Notes: generated by a model not told the origin, from the letters alone. A stretch of 64,000 nt of DNA from Mycobacterium pseudokansasii (GCF_900566075.1 NZ_UPHU01000001.1:496001-560000), one strand, 5' to 3'; numbered from the stretch's first letter, positions 51,788 to 61,710 are shown. A program made the numbers and translations.

Positions 51788-53545
51788 CTAGGCCCCCGGT
51801 GCCGCCGTGGTCGGTGTGATGGGCGCCGCTGTCGTTGTCGGTGGCTGTTGAGTGGTCGTCGGCGGCGCGGTAGTCGTCGGCGGGGCGGTCGTTGTCGGTT
51901 TGGTTGTGGTCGGTTGGGTGGTTGTCGTGGTCGGTGGAGCAGTCGTGGTGGTGGTGGTAGTCGTGGGCTGCTGAGACGTCGTGGTCGTGGTCGTGGTGGT
52001 AGCCGGCGGCGTGGTTGTCGTGGTGGCCGGCGGCGGCGGCGTTGTGGTGCTTGGTGTTATCACCGTCACCGTGGGGCTGTTGTTCGGCCCGACCACCGTC
52101 ACCGTCTGCGGTGTCGGCGGGGGTACCGGCGATGTGGTGTTGACCGGCTTGCTCCTGCTCGGGCCCAGTGTCAGCCCCAACACCACCGCGACCAATATCG
52201 CCAATCCCGCCGCGGCCAGGCTGAAGACCACGGCAGCGCGCTTGTACCACGGCAGAGGTTCGGCTTCGGTAGCCGGCGGCTGGTCACGCTGCTGGTCGAA
52301 AGCCGTTGCGGTGCGACCGTATTCACCAGTGGCATCGGGTCCGGTGTAGGGCACCGGTTCGTTGCCGGTGTTAGCGTCTTCGGACCAGGCCAGCGGGAGG
52401 TTGGCCGGTTCGGTGGCGGGTGGGTTGACCCACGCCGTCGGCGCTGCCTCGGTAGGGACGACCGCGCCGACGATATGAGTAGGCGCGTCGACGGCGGGTC
52501 CGGCACCGGTAGGGGCACCCGCTGACGACTGCGCCTGGCCAAGTAGGCCCGCGCCGATCGCGGCGCTGGACGACGGTTGCGGCGTGGTGAAGACGGGCAC
52601 CTGCAAGCGTTCCGACAGGCGGGTGGTCACCAGCGGGATCGCGGCACCGCCGCCCGCGGTGGCCACGGCGGCCAGGGCCTCCCGAAACCCGTTGCGTTGC
52701 AATATCTCTTCGACAAAGCCGACGAAACGGACCAGGGGGGCGGCGATCAGTTGCTCAAAATCGTTGCGCGACAGCCGAACCGGCTCGCCGGCGCCGGTGG
52801 CAATGGTGGCCGTCGTCATCGTCGACAGTTGCTCCTTGGCGGACCGGCATCCGCCGAGCAGACGCGTCACCGATCCCATGCGGGTGGCGGTGCCCGACAC
52901 TTCCGTGCTGTCGACATTGGGGGCCACTCTGAGCAGGTGGCCCAGGACGAGCTGGTCGATTTCGTCGCCGGAGAACTCGCGGTACCGAAACGTCGGGCCC
53001 ATCTGGCGGAGGTTCGAACCGGCGTCGGCCAAGGTTACGCTCGTGCCCGCGGCGCCGAAGTCGCACAGCGCGACGACGCCACTTGTCGGGCATCCGGGCC
53101 TGGCGTGCAGCGCCGCCAGTGAGGCCGTGGCATCGGAGATCACCGTTGCCGGCACGCCGTCGGGCGCCAATGCGGGCTGGCTGAGCAGTGCTCCGCGCAG
53201 CGCGGCGAACTGGCCTTCGGACCAGTAGGCCGGAGCCGCGATGGTGATCGGGGCGCCGTAGCCGACGGTTCGCGCCATGGCGTTGAGTGCTTCCACCGTG
53301 AGGGCCTCGCCCTGATGCCTGGTCCCGTCGGCCGCAACCAGCGGCGCCGGGTCGCCGACCCGCTCGACAAAACCGCGCAACACCAGGCCCGGCTCGGCAA
53401 AGTCCGGGTTCTCTTCTGGCAGGCCCACTTCGGCTGCCCGATGCTCGAACAGCCGTAACACCGATGCCCGTCGCACCGGGGTGCCATCCGCCCGGGCCGC
53501 GACCAGATTGGCCACCCCGATGGACAACCCGAGCGAAACGGTCAT
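51788..53545 (-). CDS. Membrane-anchored Hsp70-like protein with Thr-rich stalk
   Basis: 585 residues. The N-terminal ~350 follow the Hsp70 ATPase plan: MTVSLGLSIGVANLVAARAD (phosphate-1-like), GVVALCDFGAAGTSVTLADA (phosphate-2-like) and LAAVATAGGGAAIPLVTTRL (adenosine-like). The usual DLGTT and DLGGGT motifs are degenerate, so ATPase activity is doubtful. One membrane helix (VVFSLAAAGLAILVAVVLGL) and a ~100-residue Thr/Pro stalk follow. ATG 53545 fits the domain start. It lacks the peptide-binding half of DnaK. It is followed upstream by two small proteins with the same stalk. Confidence 0.85.
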   Translation of the reverse strand: MTVSLGLSIGVANLVAARADGTPVRRASVLRLFEHRAAEVGLPEENPDFAEPGLVLRGFVERVGDPAPLVAADGTRHQGEALTVEALNAMARTVGYGAPITIAAPAYWSEGQFAALRGALLSQPALAPDGVPATVISDATASLAALHARPGCPTSGVVALCDFGAAGTSVTLADAGSNLRQMGPTFRYREFSGDEIDQLVLGHLLRVAPNVDSTEVSGTATRMGSVTRLLGGCRSAKEQLSTMTTATIATGAGEPVRLSRNDFEQLIAAPLVRFVGFVEEILQRNGFREALAAVATAGGGAAIPLVTTRLSERLQVPVFTTPQPSSSAAIGAGLLGQAQSSAGAPTGAGPAVDAPTHIVGAVVPTEAAPTAWVNPPATEPANLPLAWSEDANTGNEPVPYTGPDATGEYGRTATAFDQQRDQPPATEAEPLPWYKRAAVVFSLAAAGLAILVAVVLGLTLGPSRSKPVNTTSPVPPPTPQTVTVVGPNNSPTVTVITPSTTTPPPPATTTTTPPATTTTTTTTSQQPTTTTTTTTAPPTTTTTQPTTTKPTTTAPPTTTAPPTTTQQPPTTTAAPITPTTAAPGA

Positions 53546-53635
53546 CTCGCACCCCCTGCGGTCCATTGCGTTGCCGGCGATCGGTGGCCGACGGCCGTTC
53601 CCCACGATAGCCGCCGTCGAAGTGCAGGGATCGGC

Positions 53636-54148
53636 TCAGAGGCCTGGCGGCAAGTTGATCACGGTCGGTATCGGCAGCGTGATCTGCGACGGCAGAGTCG
53701 GCAACGCCCCAGGCGACGGGTTGGCTGTCGTCGTCGGCTGCGTCGGTGCCGTGGTGGTCGTGGTGGTGGTGGTGGTCGTCGTCGGCGACGTGGTGGTCGT
53801 GGTGGTCGTGGTGGTCGTCGTCGTGGTCGTCGCAGTGGTCGCGGTGGTCGTGGTGGTGGTCGTCGTGGTCCGGGTGGTCGTGGTCGGTGCCGTGGTGGTG
53901 ACGGTGGTGGTGACCGACGCGGGGGTGGGGCGACCGTGCGCAAGCTGGATGATGCCGTACACGATCAGCGCGATGAGGGCCGCGATCAGTACGCCCCAGC
54001 CGACCAATGCCAGCGGCTTGCGCCATCCCGGGGTGGTGGGCGCAGGTTGGGGCTGTTGCCCGTATTCGCCCGGGCCGGCGCTGTATCCGTAGTTGCCATA
54101 GACCGTCGGGTCGTTGGCGCCGTAATCGGGCGGGTCGTACCTTGCCAC
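53636..54148 (-). CDS. Small membrane protein with Thr-rich exported stalk (copy 1)
   Basis: 170 residues. Cytoplasmic Pro/Tyr/Gly-rich start (MARYDPPDYGANDPTVYGNY), one membrane helix (LALVGWGVLIAALIALIVYG, about 49-68), then about 60 residues that are almost all Thr, ending in a hydrophobic tip (LPIPTVINLPPGL). The Thr run could be O-mannosylated. A paralogue of 54219-54803, sharing MARYxPP and the tip. Stop at 53636 is 90 bp before the Hsp70-like start. Confidence 0.8.
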   Translation of the reverse strand: MARYDPPDYGANDPTVYGNYGYSAGPGEYGQQPQPAPTTPGWRKPLALVGWGVLIAALIALIVYGIIQLAHGRPTPASVTTTVTTTAPTTTTRTTTTTTTTTATTATTTTTTTTTTTTTTSPTTTTTTTTTTTAPTQPTTTANPSPGALPTLPSQITLPIPTVINLPPGL

Positions 54149-54218
54149 GGCCGCAGATGCTAGCCCGCGACGGCCTCCGGCATACGGCAGCCACGCGGAC
54201 CGTTACCGATCAGCAGCC

Positions 54219-54803
54219 TTACGGCAGATTCGGCGGGAGGGTGATCGGCGACGGCATTCCCGGAATGGTGATCACCGAGGGCAACGGCGGCAGATGCGGG
54301 AAGTGCCGCGTCGGGGCGTGGGTCGGCTGCTGAGCCGGCGGCTGGCCTTGCGGCGTGGTGGCCGGCGGAGCCTCAGCTGTCGTCGTCGGCGATGGAGTCG
54401 TTGTGGTCGTGGTCGACTCCACTGTCGTGGTGGTGGTCGTGGGGGCCGTCGTCGTGGTGGTCGGGGTCGGGTTTGTGCCCTGCTGACCACCCATCAGCTG
54501 GGTGATGCCGTAGATGATCAGCGCAATCAGGATCAGGCATAGCAGCGCCCAGCCGATCAGCGTCGCCGGCTTGCGATACCACGGTTTGGGTTCTTCGTCG
54601 AGGTTGGATTGCTCGGGGGGTTCGGGTTGGTCGGGCGGCGGGAATTGGTCAGACGGCGGCCCGTGCTGGGTCTGCGGGGGAGGGGCTTGTTGGTACGGCT
54701 GGTTCGGCGGAGGCCGGTCGGCCGGCGGGTAGCCGCCGGGTCCGAAGCCGCCGTACTGGGTCGGCTGGTTGTGGAAGTCTTCGGGTGGTCCGTAGCGTGC
54801 CAC
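54219..54803 (-). CDS. Small membrane protein with Thr-rich exported stalk (copy 2)
   Basis: 194 residues. It begins MARYGPPEDFHNQPTQYGGF, has a Pro/Gln-rich cytoplasmic part, KPWYRKPATLIGW before a membrane helix (ALLCLILIALIIYGITQLMG), a Thr stalk and a Pro/His tail ending MPSPITLPPNLP. Same plan as copy 1 and same KPWY-K before the helix as the Hsp70-like protein (LPWYKRAAV). These three genes probably form one functional group. No family name recognised. Confidence 0.8.
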   Translation of the reverse strand: MARYGPPEDFHNQPTQYGGFGPGGYPPADRPPPNQPYQQAPPPQTQHGPPSDQFPPPDQPEPPEQSNLDEEPKPWYRKPATLIGWALLCLILIALIIYGITQLMGGQQGTNPTPTTTTTAPTTTTTTVESTTTTTTPSPTTTAEAPPATTPQGQPPAQQPTHAPTRHFPHLPPLPSVITIPGMPSPITLPPNLP

Positions 54804-54839
54804 AAAACCGATGGTACTTACGCCGTGGTGCTTCCCAGC

Positions 54840-55391
54840 TCAGAAGGTGCTGACACGGTCGATGCTGACGAACATGCCATGCCCGGTGCTGTTGTTCTGG
54901 AAGCGGGTGCCCTCGGTGGTGGAGGTGATGGTCCAGCCCTGCGCGTCGTAGGTCTTGTAGTCGATGGTGACGGTCGGGATCGCGCCGAGATTGCCGAGAA
55001 CCCACTGCACGGTGCCGGCGGCGGTGATGTGCACGCCGTTGGCATGCTCGCCGTCTTTGATGGGGGAATTGGTGAACGGCGCCTCGCAGCCGACGCTGTC
55101 TTTGTTGATCTGGCAGCGGGTCTGGCCGGATTTGGTCTCGATGAAGACGTAACCGTTCTGGTCTGGCGGCAACGGAATGGCACCGGCCGGCGTAGTCGGA
55201 CTGGCCGGCGGTGTCGGCGGCAGCGGCGCCGTGCCGGTCGGTGGCGAGGTACTGGGCCGCGACGTCGGGAACGACGGCTCGATTGGCCCGGCACCCGGTC
55301 TGGCGATCGGCTTGCCGTCGATAGTGGAATCGCATCCGGCACCGAGCGCACCCGCCGCCAGCAGGGCCGCCCCGATCTGCAATAACCGCAC
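54840..55391 (-). CDS. lpqJ: Probable lipoprotein LpqJ
   Basis: 183 residues. A lipoprotein signal (LLQIGAALLAAGALGAGC) puts the lipid-modified Cys at residue 20. A Pro/Thr linker (residues 25-70) leads to a ~110-residue globular part with FIETKSGQTRCQINKDSVGC and GWTITSTTEGTRF, whose cysteines may pair. The start is GTG 55391. Matches Rv0344c in sequence type and position after iniC. Function unknown. Confidence 0.88.
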   Translation of the reverse strand: MRLLQIGAALLAAGALGAGCDSTIDGKPIARPGAGPIEPSFPTSRPSTSPPTGTAPLPPTPPASPTTPAGAIPLPPDQNGYVFIETKSGQTRCQINKDSVGCEAPFTNSPIKDGEHANGVHITAAGTVQWVLGNLGAIPTVTIDYKTYDAQGWTITSTTEGTRFQNNSTGHGMFVSIDRVSTF

Positions 55392-55449
55392 GCGCTACTC
55401 CCGAAATTCTCAAAGACCAAAACTCAGATTACGCAGCAGGTGACGCAAG

Positions 55450-55953
55450 TTACCGCAGTGACGCGCCTTCGGCTTCGGCGTGGCCCATTACTTCTGCGGC
55501 CCGGCGCGCGGCCGCCACGATGCCCTGGTAGCCGGTGCATCGGCAGAAATTGCCGGATAGGGCTTCGCGTATCTGGTCGTCGGTGGGCTGGGGATTGTCG
55601 TTCAGCAACGCGGTAATCGACATGACGAACCCCGGGGTGCAAAAGCCGCATTGCAGTCCATGGCACTCCCGCAGGGCCGACTGCACCGGTGAAAGCTCGC
55701 CGCTGGCTGATGCGACACCCTCCACCGTCGTCACCTCCCTGCCGTCGGCCTGGACCGCGAACAGCAGGCACGAGCGCACGGCAGCACCGTCCAGCAACAC
55801 CGTGCACGCGCCGCAGGCACCGTGCTCGCACCCGAGATGAGTGCCCGTGAGTCCGCACTTGTCACGCAGGAAGTCCGCCAACGTCATCCGCGGCTCAACG
55901 CTGGCGGCGACGGAATTTCCGTTTACCGAGAACTGGACTGATCGCTCATGCAT
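55450..55953 (-). CDS. Molybdenum hydroxylase small subunit, 2x[2Fe-2S]
   Basis: 167 residues. The plant-type ferredoxin cluster is CGLTGTHLGCEHGACGACTV and the second cluster is CGFCTPGFVMS with FCRCTGYQGIVAAAR. It relays electrons from the molybdenum to the flavin subunit of a xanthine-dehydrogenase-family enzyme. Start overlaps the FAD-subunit stop by 8 bp; last gene of the L-M-S operon. Confidence 0.94.
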   Translation of the reverse strand: MHERSVQFSVNGNSVAASVEPRMTLADFLRDKCGLTGTHLGCEHGACGACTVLLDGAAVRSCLLFAVQADGREVTTVEGVASASGELSPVQSALRECHGLQCGFCTPGFVMSITALLNDNPQPTDDQIREALSGNFCRCTGYQGIVAAARRAAEVMGHAEAEGASLR

Positions 55954-56833
55954 AACTGGCTCCGGCGTTTGCTTGCTGGGCTGCTTGGGTCCAGGCGCGT
56001 GCCGTCATGGCGGCACCCACCCGGCTGCGGTACGACGCCGACCCCTGCAGGTCCGACGGAATGTCGTCGAGTTCCGACATGGCCGCCCGGCCGATCTCTT
56101 CGGGTATCACGTCGCGCAGCGGCATGCCGGTGACCGCTGTTTCGGCCGCCGTCGCACGCTTGGGCGTGGCGCCCAGGCCCAGCAACCCGATCGCGCATCG
56201 CGACACCCGGTCATGGTCATCGAGCCGCACCCCGACGACTGCTCCGGCGATCGCGAAATCGCCTTGCCGGCGCGCAAATTCGCGTACCGCAAAGCCGGAT
56301 CGGCCATTCCACACCGGAAACCGGACGCCGGTGAGCACCTCGTCGGGCTCCATGGTGGTTTCCCACAGGCCGGCGAAGAAGTCCGCCGCGGCGACCTCGC
56401 GTCGCCCTCGCGGCGAAAGCACCTCGAGCACCGCGTCCAGGGCCAGCGCCACCGCCGGGTATTCACCGGCGGCATCGGCATGCGCGATCGATCCGCCCAG
56501 GGTGCCGCGGTTGCGGATCTGGAAGTGCCCGACGAACGGCGTCGCTAAGTTCAGCAACGGAACCGATTGGCGCACTTGCGCATCGGCGCCAACTACGGCT
56601 TCGGTGGTTCCCGCTCCGATCCACAGTTGGTCGCCGCGGGCTTCGATACCGTGCAGTTGGGGCAGCCGGGATATGTCGATGAGATGATCGAAGTAGGCCA
56701 GCCGCATCGACAACATCGGCACCAGACTTTGGCCTCCGGCAAGGATTTTCGCATCTTCGCCGAGTTCGGCCAGCAGGCTTACAGCCGCTTCGACGGTGTC
56801 GGGGCGGTGGTAGTTGAATGCTGCCGGCTTCAC
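55946..56833 (-). CDS. Molybdenum hydroxylase FAD subunit
   Basis: 295 residues. KILAGGQSLVPMLSMRLAY and RNRGTLGGSIAHADAAGEYP are the two FAD-binding motifs of CoxM-type subunits. Start ATG 56833 overlaps the large-subunit stop (ATGA). Hands electrons to an unidentified acceptor. Intact. Confidence 0.94.
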   Translation of the reverse strand: MKPAAFNYHRPDTVEAAVSLLAELGEDAKILAGGQSLVPMLSMRLAYFDHLIDISRLPQLHGIEARGDQLWIGAGTTEAVVGADAQVRQSVPLLNLATPFVGHFQIRNRGTLGGSIAHADAAGEYPAVALALDAVLEVLSPRGRREVAAADFFAGLWETTMEPDEVLTGVRFPVWNGRSGFAVREFARRQGDFAIAGAVVGVRLDDHDRVSRCAIGLLGLGATPKRATAAETAVTGMPLRDVIPEEIGRAAMSELDDIPSDLQGSASYRSRVGAAMTARAWTQAAQQANAGASYA

Positions 56834-59169
56834 CGCGACGCTCCTTCCAGTAGCGAGACGATCGACGCCGGACTGGCCGGCAAATGGGTTATGGTCACGC
56901 CCAGCGGCGCCAGGGCATCGTTGATCGCGTTGATCACAGCGGGCACCGAGCCGATTGCCCCGCCTTCGCCCACACCCTTGTATCCGCCCGGGCCCGGGCC
57001 CGGGATCTCGACGTGGCCGTATTCGATCAGCGGCACCTCGGTGGCGGTCGGCAGCAGATAGTCGACGAATGTTGTGGCCAGGGGGTTGCCGTCGTCGTCG
57101 TAGACGAGGCTTTCCAGCAGTGCACCGCCGATGCCCTGTACCGTTCCGCCGGCGATCTGTCCTTCCACGATCGCCGGGTTGATCATCGGCCCGACGTCTT
57201 CGCTGACGATGTAGCGCAGCAGCGTGACTTTGCCGGTCTCGGTGTCGACTTCGCAGGTGCAGGCGTGGGTCGCGTTGGCCCAGTGAATCGGGTTGGGCGA
57301 GTTGAACCGAGCGGTCGCCTCCAAATTGGGCGACATTCCCGCGGGCAACTGCTGCGGTGAGTAGTAGGCCACGTCAGCCAGTTCGCCGAAAGTCACCTGC
57401 CTGGATGGATCGCCGCGTACGGCGGCGCGCGAATGGGCCAGTTCCACTTCTGATTCGGCCACCTTCAGGCGATGTGCGGCCAGCTTGACGATCTTTTCGC
57501 GCAGCATGGTCCCCGCCTCGCTGACGGCCCCGGCGGTCATCGGTCCGCTACGGCTGCCCTGGGTCCCGGCCCCGTACGGCGTGGTCGCGGTGTCGCCCTG
57601 GACGGTGCCCACGTCGTCGAAATCCGCCCCCAGCACGTCGGCGGTCAGCTGAATGACCGTGGTTTCCAAGCTGTTTCCGCTCGAGCCGCCGTTGACGTAG
57701 ACCGTGAACTTGCCGGTCGGTTCCATCCGGATGGTGGCGCCCTCGGTAGCCATGTGACCGGTAGCAGCGCCCGTGGCCTCGATGTAGGCCGAGAAGCCGA
57801 GGCCCAGGTAGCGCCCGTGCGTCAAGGCCTCGGCCTGTTCCTTGCGGAAACCCTCGTGGTCAACGATTTTCACGGCCTGTTCGAACGTCTCGATCGGAGC
57901 GACGTGGTCATAGGGCATGCCGTTGGGGTTGAAGTACGGCATCTCGTCACGGCGCAGCAGATTGCGGCGGCGCAGCTCGACGGGATCGATGTTCATCTTG
58001 CGCGCGGCGATGTCGAGAAGTACTTCGCGCGCGAGGCTTTCGAACTGCCATGGACCGCGGTAGGCCGCCAAGCCGGTGGTGTTGGAGAAGACCGTCTTGT
58101 AGTTGAAGCTGGCCTTGGGCACCCGGTACGGACCCGGGAAGAACATGCCGATGGCGGCCGTCGTCAACACCGGGTAAGGCGTCGGATAAGCCCCGATATC
58201 CTGGACGAAGTCGATGTCCGCGGCCGCGATGTTGCCCTCGTCGTCGAACGCCATCCTGGCCCTGCCGTCGACGTGACGCGCCTGCCCGGCCGACATCAGG
58301 TTCTCGCGCCTGTCCTCGATCCACTTCAGCGCCGCGGGCACCTTCCGGGCGGCCAGCATGATGCACATGTCTTCGCGCATCGGGAGGACCTTCTGGCCGA
58401 AGCCGCCGCCGGTGTCCCGCGCGATGACCCGAACCCGTTGTGCCGCAATGCCTAACAGGCGGGCACAGAACGCGCGCAGTTCGTGCGGAGTCTGGGTCGA
58501 CGCCCAAACGGTCAGTTCTCCGGAAGCCGCCGCCCACTCGACCACCAGGCCGCGGGTCTCGATCGGCACGGGCAGGTAGATCTGCTGGTATAGGTGCTCT
58601 TCGACGACGTAAGGCGAAGTGGCGAAGATACTTTCATCCGGCGGCGCCCCGCCCATCCCGCCGGCCACGTTGTTCGGGTAGCTGTCGTGGACCAGCACAT
58701 CGGCGGACTGCGCCCGCCTGAAGTCGACGACTGCCGGCAATGGCTCGTAGTCGACATCGACCAGTTCGAGCGCGTCCTCGGCCAGGTAGCGGTTCTCGGC
58801 GACGACCAAGGCAACCGGGTCGCCGACGAACTTCGCCTCGCCTTCGGCCAGCGGGGGCCGCGGCGTGTCCGGGACGTCTTTACCCGCGACGGCGTGCCAG
58901 GCCTCCCGGACATCCGCATTGAGGTCCGCGGCGGTGAACACCGCGTGGACGCCGGGCAGTGCCAGCGCTGCCGAGGCGTCGATGCTGTTGATCCGGGCCC
59001 GCGCGAACGGGCTGCGCACGAAACAGGCGTGCAGCATGCCGGGCCGCGAGATGTCGTCGACGAAGCTGCCGTGCCCGGTCAGCAGCCGGGCGTCTTCGAC
59101 GCGCTGCACACGAGTGCCGGCGTAGCGGGGCGCCGGGGTAGCGCTGGTCCCCTGCAAGTCCTGAGTCAT
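56830..59169 (-). CDS. Molybdenum hydroxylase large (Mo-binding) subunit
   Basis: 779 residues. RDTGGGFGQKVLPMREDMCI is the first molybdopterin-binding segment, AYRGPWQFE the active-site loop and KGVGEGGAIGSVPAV carries the catalytic Glu. True form I CO dehydrogenases have AYxCSFR with a Cys; here the loop is AYRGPW, so CO oxidation is unlikely despite CoxL-style annotation, and an aldehyde or N-heterocycle is a better guess. First gene of the operon, starting ATG 59169. A MobA-like gene lies upstream in the opposite direction. Confidence 0.93.
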   Translation of the reverse strand: MTQDLQGTSATPAPRYAGTRVQRVEDARLLTGHGSFVDDISRPGMLHACFVRSPFARARINSIDASAALALPGVHAVFTAADLNADVREAWHAVAGKDVPDTPRPPLAEGEAKFVGDPVALVVAENRYLAEDALELVDVDYEPLPAVVDFRRAQSADVLVHDSYPNNVAGGMGGAPPDESIFATSPYVVEEHLYQQIYLPVPIETRGLVVEWAAASGELTVWASTQTPHELRAFCARLLGIAAQRVRVIARDTGGGFGQKVLPMREDMCIMLAARKVPAALKWIEDRRENLMSAGQARHVDGRARMAFDDEGNIAAADIDFVQDIGAYPTPYPVLTTAAIGMFFPGPYRVPKASFNYKTVFSNTTGLAAYRGPWQFESLAREVLLDIAARKMNIDPVELRRRNLLRRDEMPYFNPNGMPYDHVAPIETFEQAVKIVDHEGFRKEQAEALTHGRYLGLGFSAYIEATGAATGHMATEGATIRMEPTGKFTVYVNGGSSGNSLETTVIQLTADVLGADFDDVGTVQGDTATTPYGAGTQGSRSGPMTAGAVSEAGTMLREKIVKLAAHRLKVAESEVELAHSRAAVRGDPSRQVTFGELADVAYYSPQQLPAGMSPNLEATARFNSPNPIHWANATHACTCEVDTETGKVTLLRYIVSEDVGPMINPAIVEGQIAGGTVQGIGGALLESLVYDDDGNPLATTFVDYLLPTATEVPLIEYGHVEIPGPGPGGYKGVGEGGAIGSVPAVINAINDALAPLGVTITHLPASPASIVSLLEGASR

Positions 59170-59561
59170 GGCGCTCCATCCGATGCCTCGGCGCTGGGCA
59201 CAGCGCAGTCACGATTAGCGAGAAGGCCAGTGTCATAATATGAGAGCACGATTACCAGCGCGATAGGCACCTTCGGCCCGGGCATCGTCGGAGGCGGGCT
59301 CGCCGCCGGGCGCCGCGCGGCGCTACAGCTAGCGCGCGGCAGTTGGGAGGCGCCGGCTGCGCCGGCGCTGACGAGGGCGTAGCGGCCTACGCACCGATGC
59401 GCTCGCCGCGCCCCCGGGCCAAGCCGAATGCCGTCCCACGGTTCCCCTGTTCGATCTGATGGCTGCCCGCGCCGCCGTACGAGCGATTCATGAAGTGCGA
59501 TGCCATCATGGGAGAGTGCACCTATCGCGGTGGAAAGTGACGGCGACGCGAAGCGGCGGCA
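59170..59561. other. Divergent intergenic region, Mo-hydroxylase/MobA-like
   Basis: 392 bp with no supported gene. It contains a GC-rich hairpin (GCGCCGGC 59350-59357, GCCGGCGC 59361-59368). Promoters for both flanking genes should lie here; none is clear by eye. Confidence 0.5.
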
Positions 59562-60110
59562 GTGCGTGATCGCGTCGTCGGAGTCCTGCTGGCCGCGGGG
59601 GCGGGGCGGCGTTATGGAAAGCCAAAAGTCCTGGTAACAGGCTGGTTGGAGACAGCGGTGGCCGCGCTGCTGGGCGGTGGCTGTGCCGACGTCATTCTGG
59701 TGCTGGGCGCTGCCCAGGTCGCGGCCCCGCGAGGCGTCACCGCGATTACCGCCGCGGATTGGCAGCTGGGTGTGAGCGCGTCGGTTCGCGCCGGCCTCGC
59801 TCAGGCTGATCGCATGCAGGCGGACTTCGCCGTCGTGCACGTCGTCGATACACCCGATGTCGGCGCATCGGTGGTAAGGCGCGTTCTCACGCGGGCGCTG
59901 AGCTCCCGCGGTGGTCTGGCGCGGGCCTGCTTCGGAGAGCGGCCCGGCCATCCGGTGGTGATCGCACGCAGCCACTGGCCCGCAGTCCTGGCAGCGATGT
60001 CGGGCGACCAGGGTGCGGCGGCCTACTTACGCATCGCGCCCGATGTTGAGCTCGTCGATTGCAGCGACCTGGCCACCGGCGTCGACATCGATGAGCCGTC
60101 AGCCGGGTGA
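59562..60110 (+). CDS. MobA/MocA-like nucleotidyltransferase
   Basis: 182 residues. [20 protein letters not shown] is the nucleotide-binding loop with the catalytic Lys, and [18 protein letters not shown] the metal-binding Asp region. It should attach CMP or GMP to molybdopterin for the divergently encoded hydroxylase; MocA-type CTP use is suggested by that partner. The start is GTG 59562. Its 3' end overlaps ansP2 by 12 bp. Confidence 0.88.
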   Translation: MRDRVVGVLLAAGAGRRYGKPKVLVTGWLETAVAALLGGGCADVILVLGAAQVAAPRGVTAITAADWQLGVSASVRAGLAQADRMQADFAVVHVVDTPDVGASVVRRVLTRALSSRGGLARACFGERPGHPVVIARSHWPAVLAAMSGDQGAAAYLRIAPDVELVDCSDLATGVDIDEPSAG

Positions 60111-61544
60111 CGTCGACTCGACGGTGTGCCGGGCAATGGCCAGGACACGGTGGCGCACCGCATACCAGCCGCCGATGAGGGCGGGAATTCCCACGACCAT
60201 CGCGCCGAGCATCCAGGGACCGTGTTCTTTGTCGAACATCATCAGGACCAGCACGCCGGCCAGGAAAGCCAGCGTGAGATACCCGCTGTAAGGGGCCAGC
60301 GGCATCCGGAAGCTCGGCCGTTGCAGCTGCCCCGCGTTCGCCAGCCAGTGCAGCCGCAGCTGGCAGGCCACGATCGTCGCCCAGGCCACGATGACGCCGG
60401 TCGCGGCTATGTGCAATACGATTTCGAACGCTTGGCTCGGCTTTATGGCATTGAGCAGGATGCCGAACAGCCCAATCCCGGCGGTGAGCAAGATTCCGCC
60501 ATATGGCACACCGTTTTTCGACATCGGCGCGGTGAACTTTGGACCGCTGCCGTTGATTGCCATCGACCTCAGAATCCGCCCGGTGGAATACAGTCCGGCG
60601 TTCAGACTCGAGAGAGCCGCGGTGAGCACCACGAGATTCATCAGGCTGCCGCCACCGGAAAAACCGATCTTGGAAAAAAACGTCACGAACGGACTCACGT
60701 GGTTTCGGTAGGCGGTGTAGGGCAGCAGCAGCGCCAGCAAAATCGTCGACCCGATGTAGAAGACCGCAATGCGGAATACCACCGAGTTGATCGCGCGGGG
60801 CATGATCCTTTCCGGGTCGGCGGCTTCCCCGGCTGCGATTCCGACCAATTCGACTGCGGCATAGGCGAATACCACGCCCGACGTGACCAGAACCAGCGGC
60901 AGCAAGCCCACCGGCAGCAGTCCGCCGTGGCTGTTCCACAGCGATATCCCGGTCTGCTGACCGTCGACCTTGAAACGGCCTGCCAGGAAAATCGTGCCCA
61001 CGAAGAGGAAGGTCACCAGGGCCAACACCTTGATCAGCGCGGCCCAGAACTCCAATTCCCCGAAAAGTCGTACCGAGATCAGGTTCATTGACAAGACCAC
61101 CACCAGCGCGACCAGCGCAAGTGTCCATTGCGGGATGACATGGAATGCGGGCCAGTAATGAAAGTAATGTGCGATCGCAGTGGTGTCGACGATTCCCGTC
61201 ATCGCCCAGTTCAGGAAATACATCCAGCCCGCTACGAACGCCACCTTCTCGCCGAAGAATTCGCGGGCATAGGACACGAACGATCCAGACGACGGGCGGT
61301 GCAGCACCAGTTCGCCCAAGGCGCGCAAAATGAGAAAGACAAAGACGCCGCAGATCCCGTACACCAGAAACAGTCCCGGCCCGGCGGACGCGAGCCGGCC
61401 GCCGGCGCCGAGGAAAAGGCCGGTGCCGATGGCGCCACCGAGCGCGATCATCTGTAGCTGACGGTTCTTGAGATCCTTGTGATAACCCGTGTCTTCGCGG
61501 GTGAGCATGCTGGGAGGCGGTGCCATCGAATTCCTTATCGGCAT
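60099..61544 (-). CDS. ansP2: Asparagine permease AnsP2
   Basis: 481 residues, about 12 helices, amino-acid permease (AAT) family. [20 protein letters not shown] is the family N-terminus and [22 protein letters not shown] the substrate-loop helix (shown in part). It imports asparagine by proton symport in the M. tuberculosis homologue Rv0346c. ATG 61544; a second Met (MLTRED, 61508) is possible. Intact. Confidence 0.9.
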   Translation of the reverse strand: MPIRNSMAPPPSMLTREDTGYHKDLKNRQLQMIALGGAIGTGLFLGAGGRLASAGPGLFLVYGICGVFVFLILRALGELVLHRPSSGSFVSYAREFFGEKVAFVAGWMYFLNWAMTGIVDTTAIAHYFHYWPAFHVIPQWTLALVALVVVLSMNLISVRLFGELEFWAALIKVLALVTFLFVGTIFLAGRFKVDGQQTGISLWNSHGGLLPVGLLPLVLVTSGVVFAYAAVELVGIAAGEAADPERIMPRAINSVVFRIAVFYIGSTILLALLLPYTAYRNHVSPFVTFFSKIGFSGGGSLMNLVVLTAALSSLNAGLYSTGRILRSMAINGSGPKFTAPMSKNGVPYGGILLTAGIGLFGILLNAIKPSQAFEIVLHIAATGVIVAWATIVACQLRLHWLANAGQLQRPSFRMPLAPYSGYLTLAFLAGVLVLMMFDKEHGPWMLGAMVVGIPALIGGWYAVRHRVLAIARHTVESTSPG

Positions 61545-61650
61545 GGCTTGCGCGGAAAAGCCGCGAGATTGGCTGTCAGGCTATCCCACCGTTGCCAGGT
61601 AATGCATGACACCTGGGGAACTAAGCGGCACGCGGATTTTTGCGGTGCGG

Positions 61651-61710
61651 TGGGGGCGTCGACTGTGAGGTGGGGACGTCGAGTGTGTGCTGGGGACGTC
61701 GAGTGTGAGC
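61651..61710. repeat. Three 20-bp tandem repeats with inverted copies downstream
   Basis: Units TGGGGGCGTCGACTGTGAGG, TGGGGACGTCGAGTGTGTGC and TGGGGACGTCGAGTGTGAGC lie head to tail. Reverse-complement copies appear at about 61761-61800 (CACACTCGACG and CACACTCGCCG). The 636-bp gap 61545-62180 otherwise holds no gene I can support apart from the dnaK control sites. Confidence 0.75.

Noticed and set aside
51800..54480. GTC/GTG-rich tracts considered as microsatellite or CRISPR
   Set aside because: They encode Thr-rich stalks in the correct frames of three genes.
56830..59169. Calling the large subunit coxL of CO dehydrogenase
   Set aside because: The AYxCSFR Cys loop that defines form I enzymes is absent.
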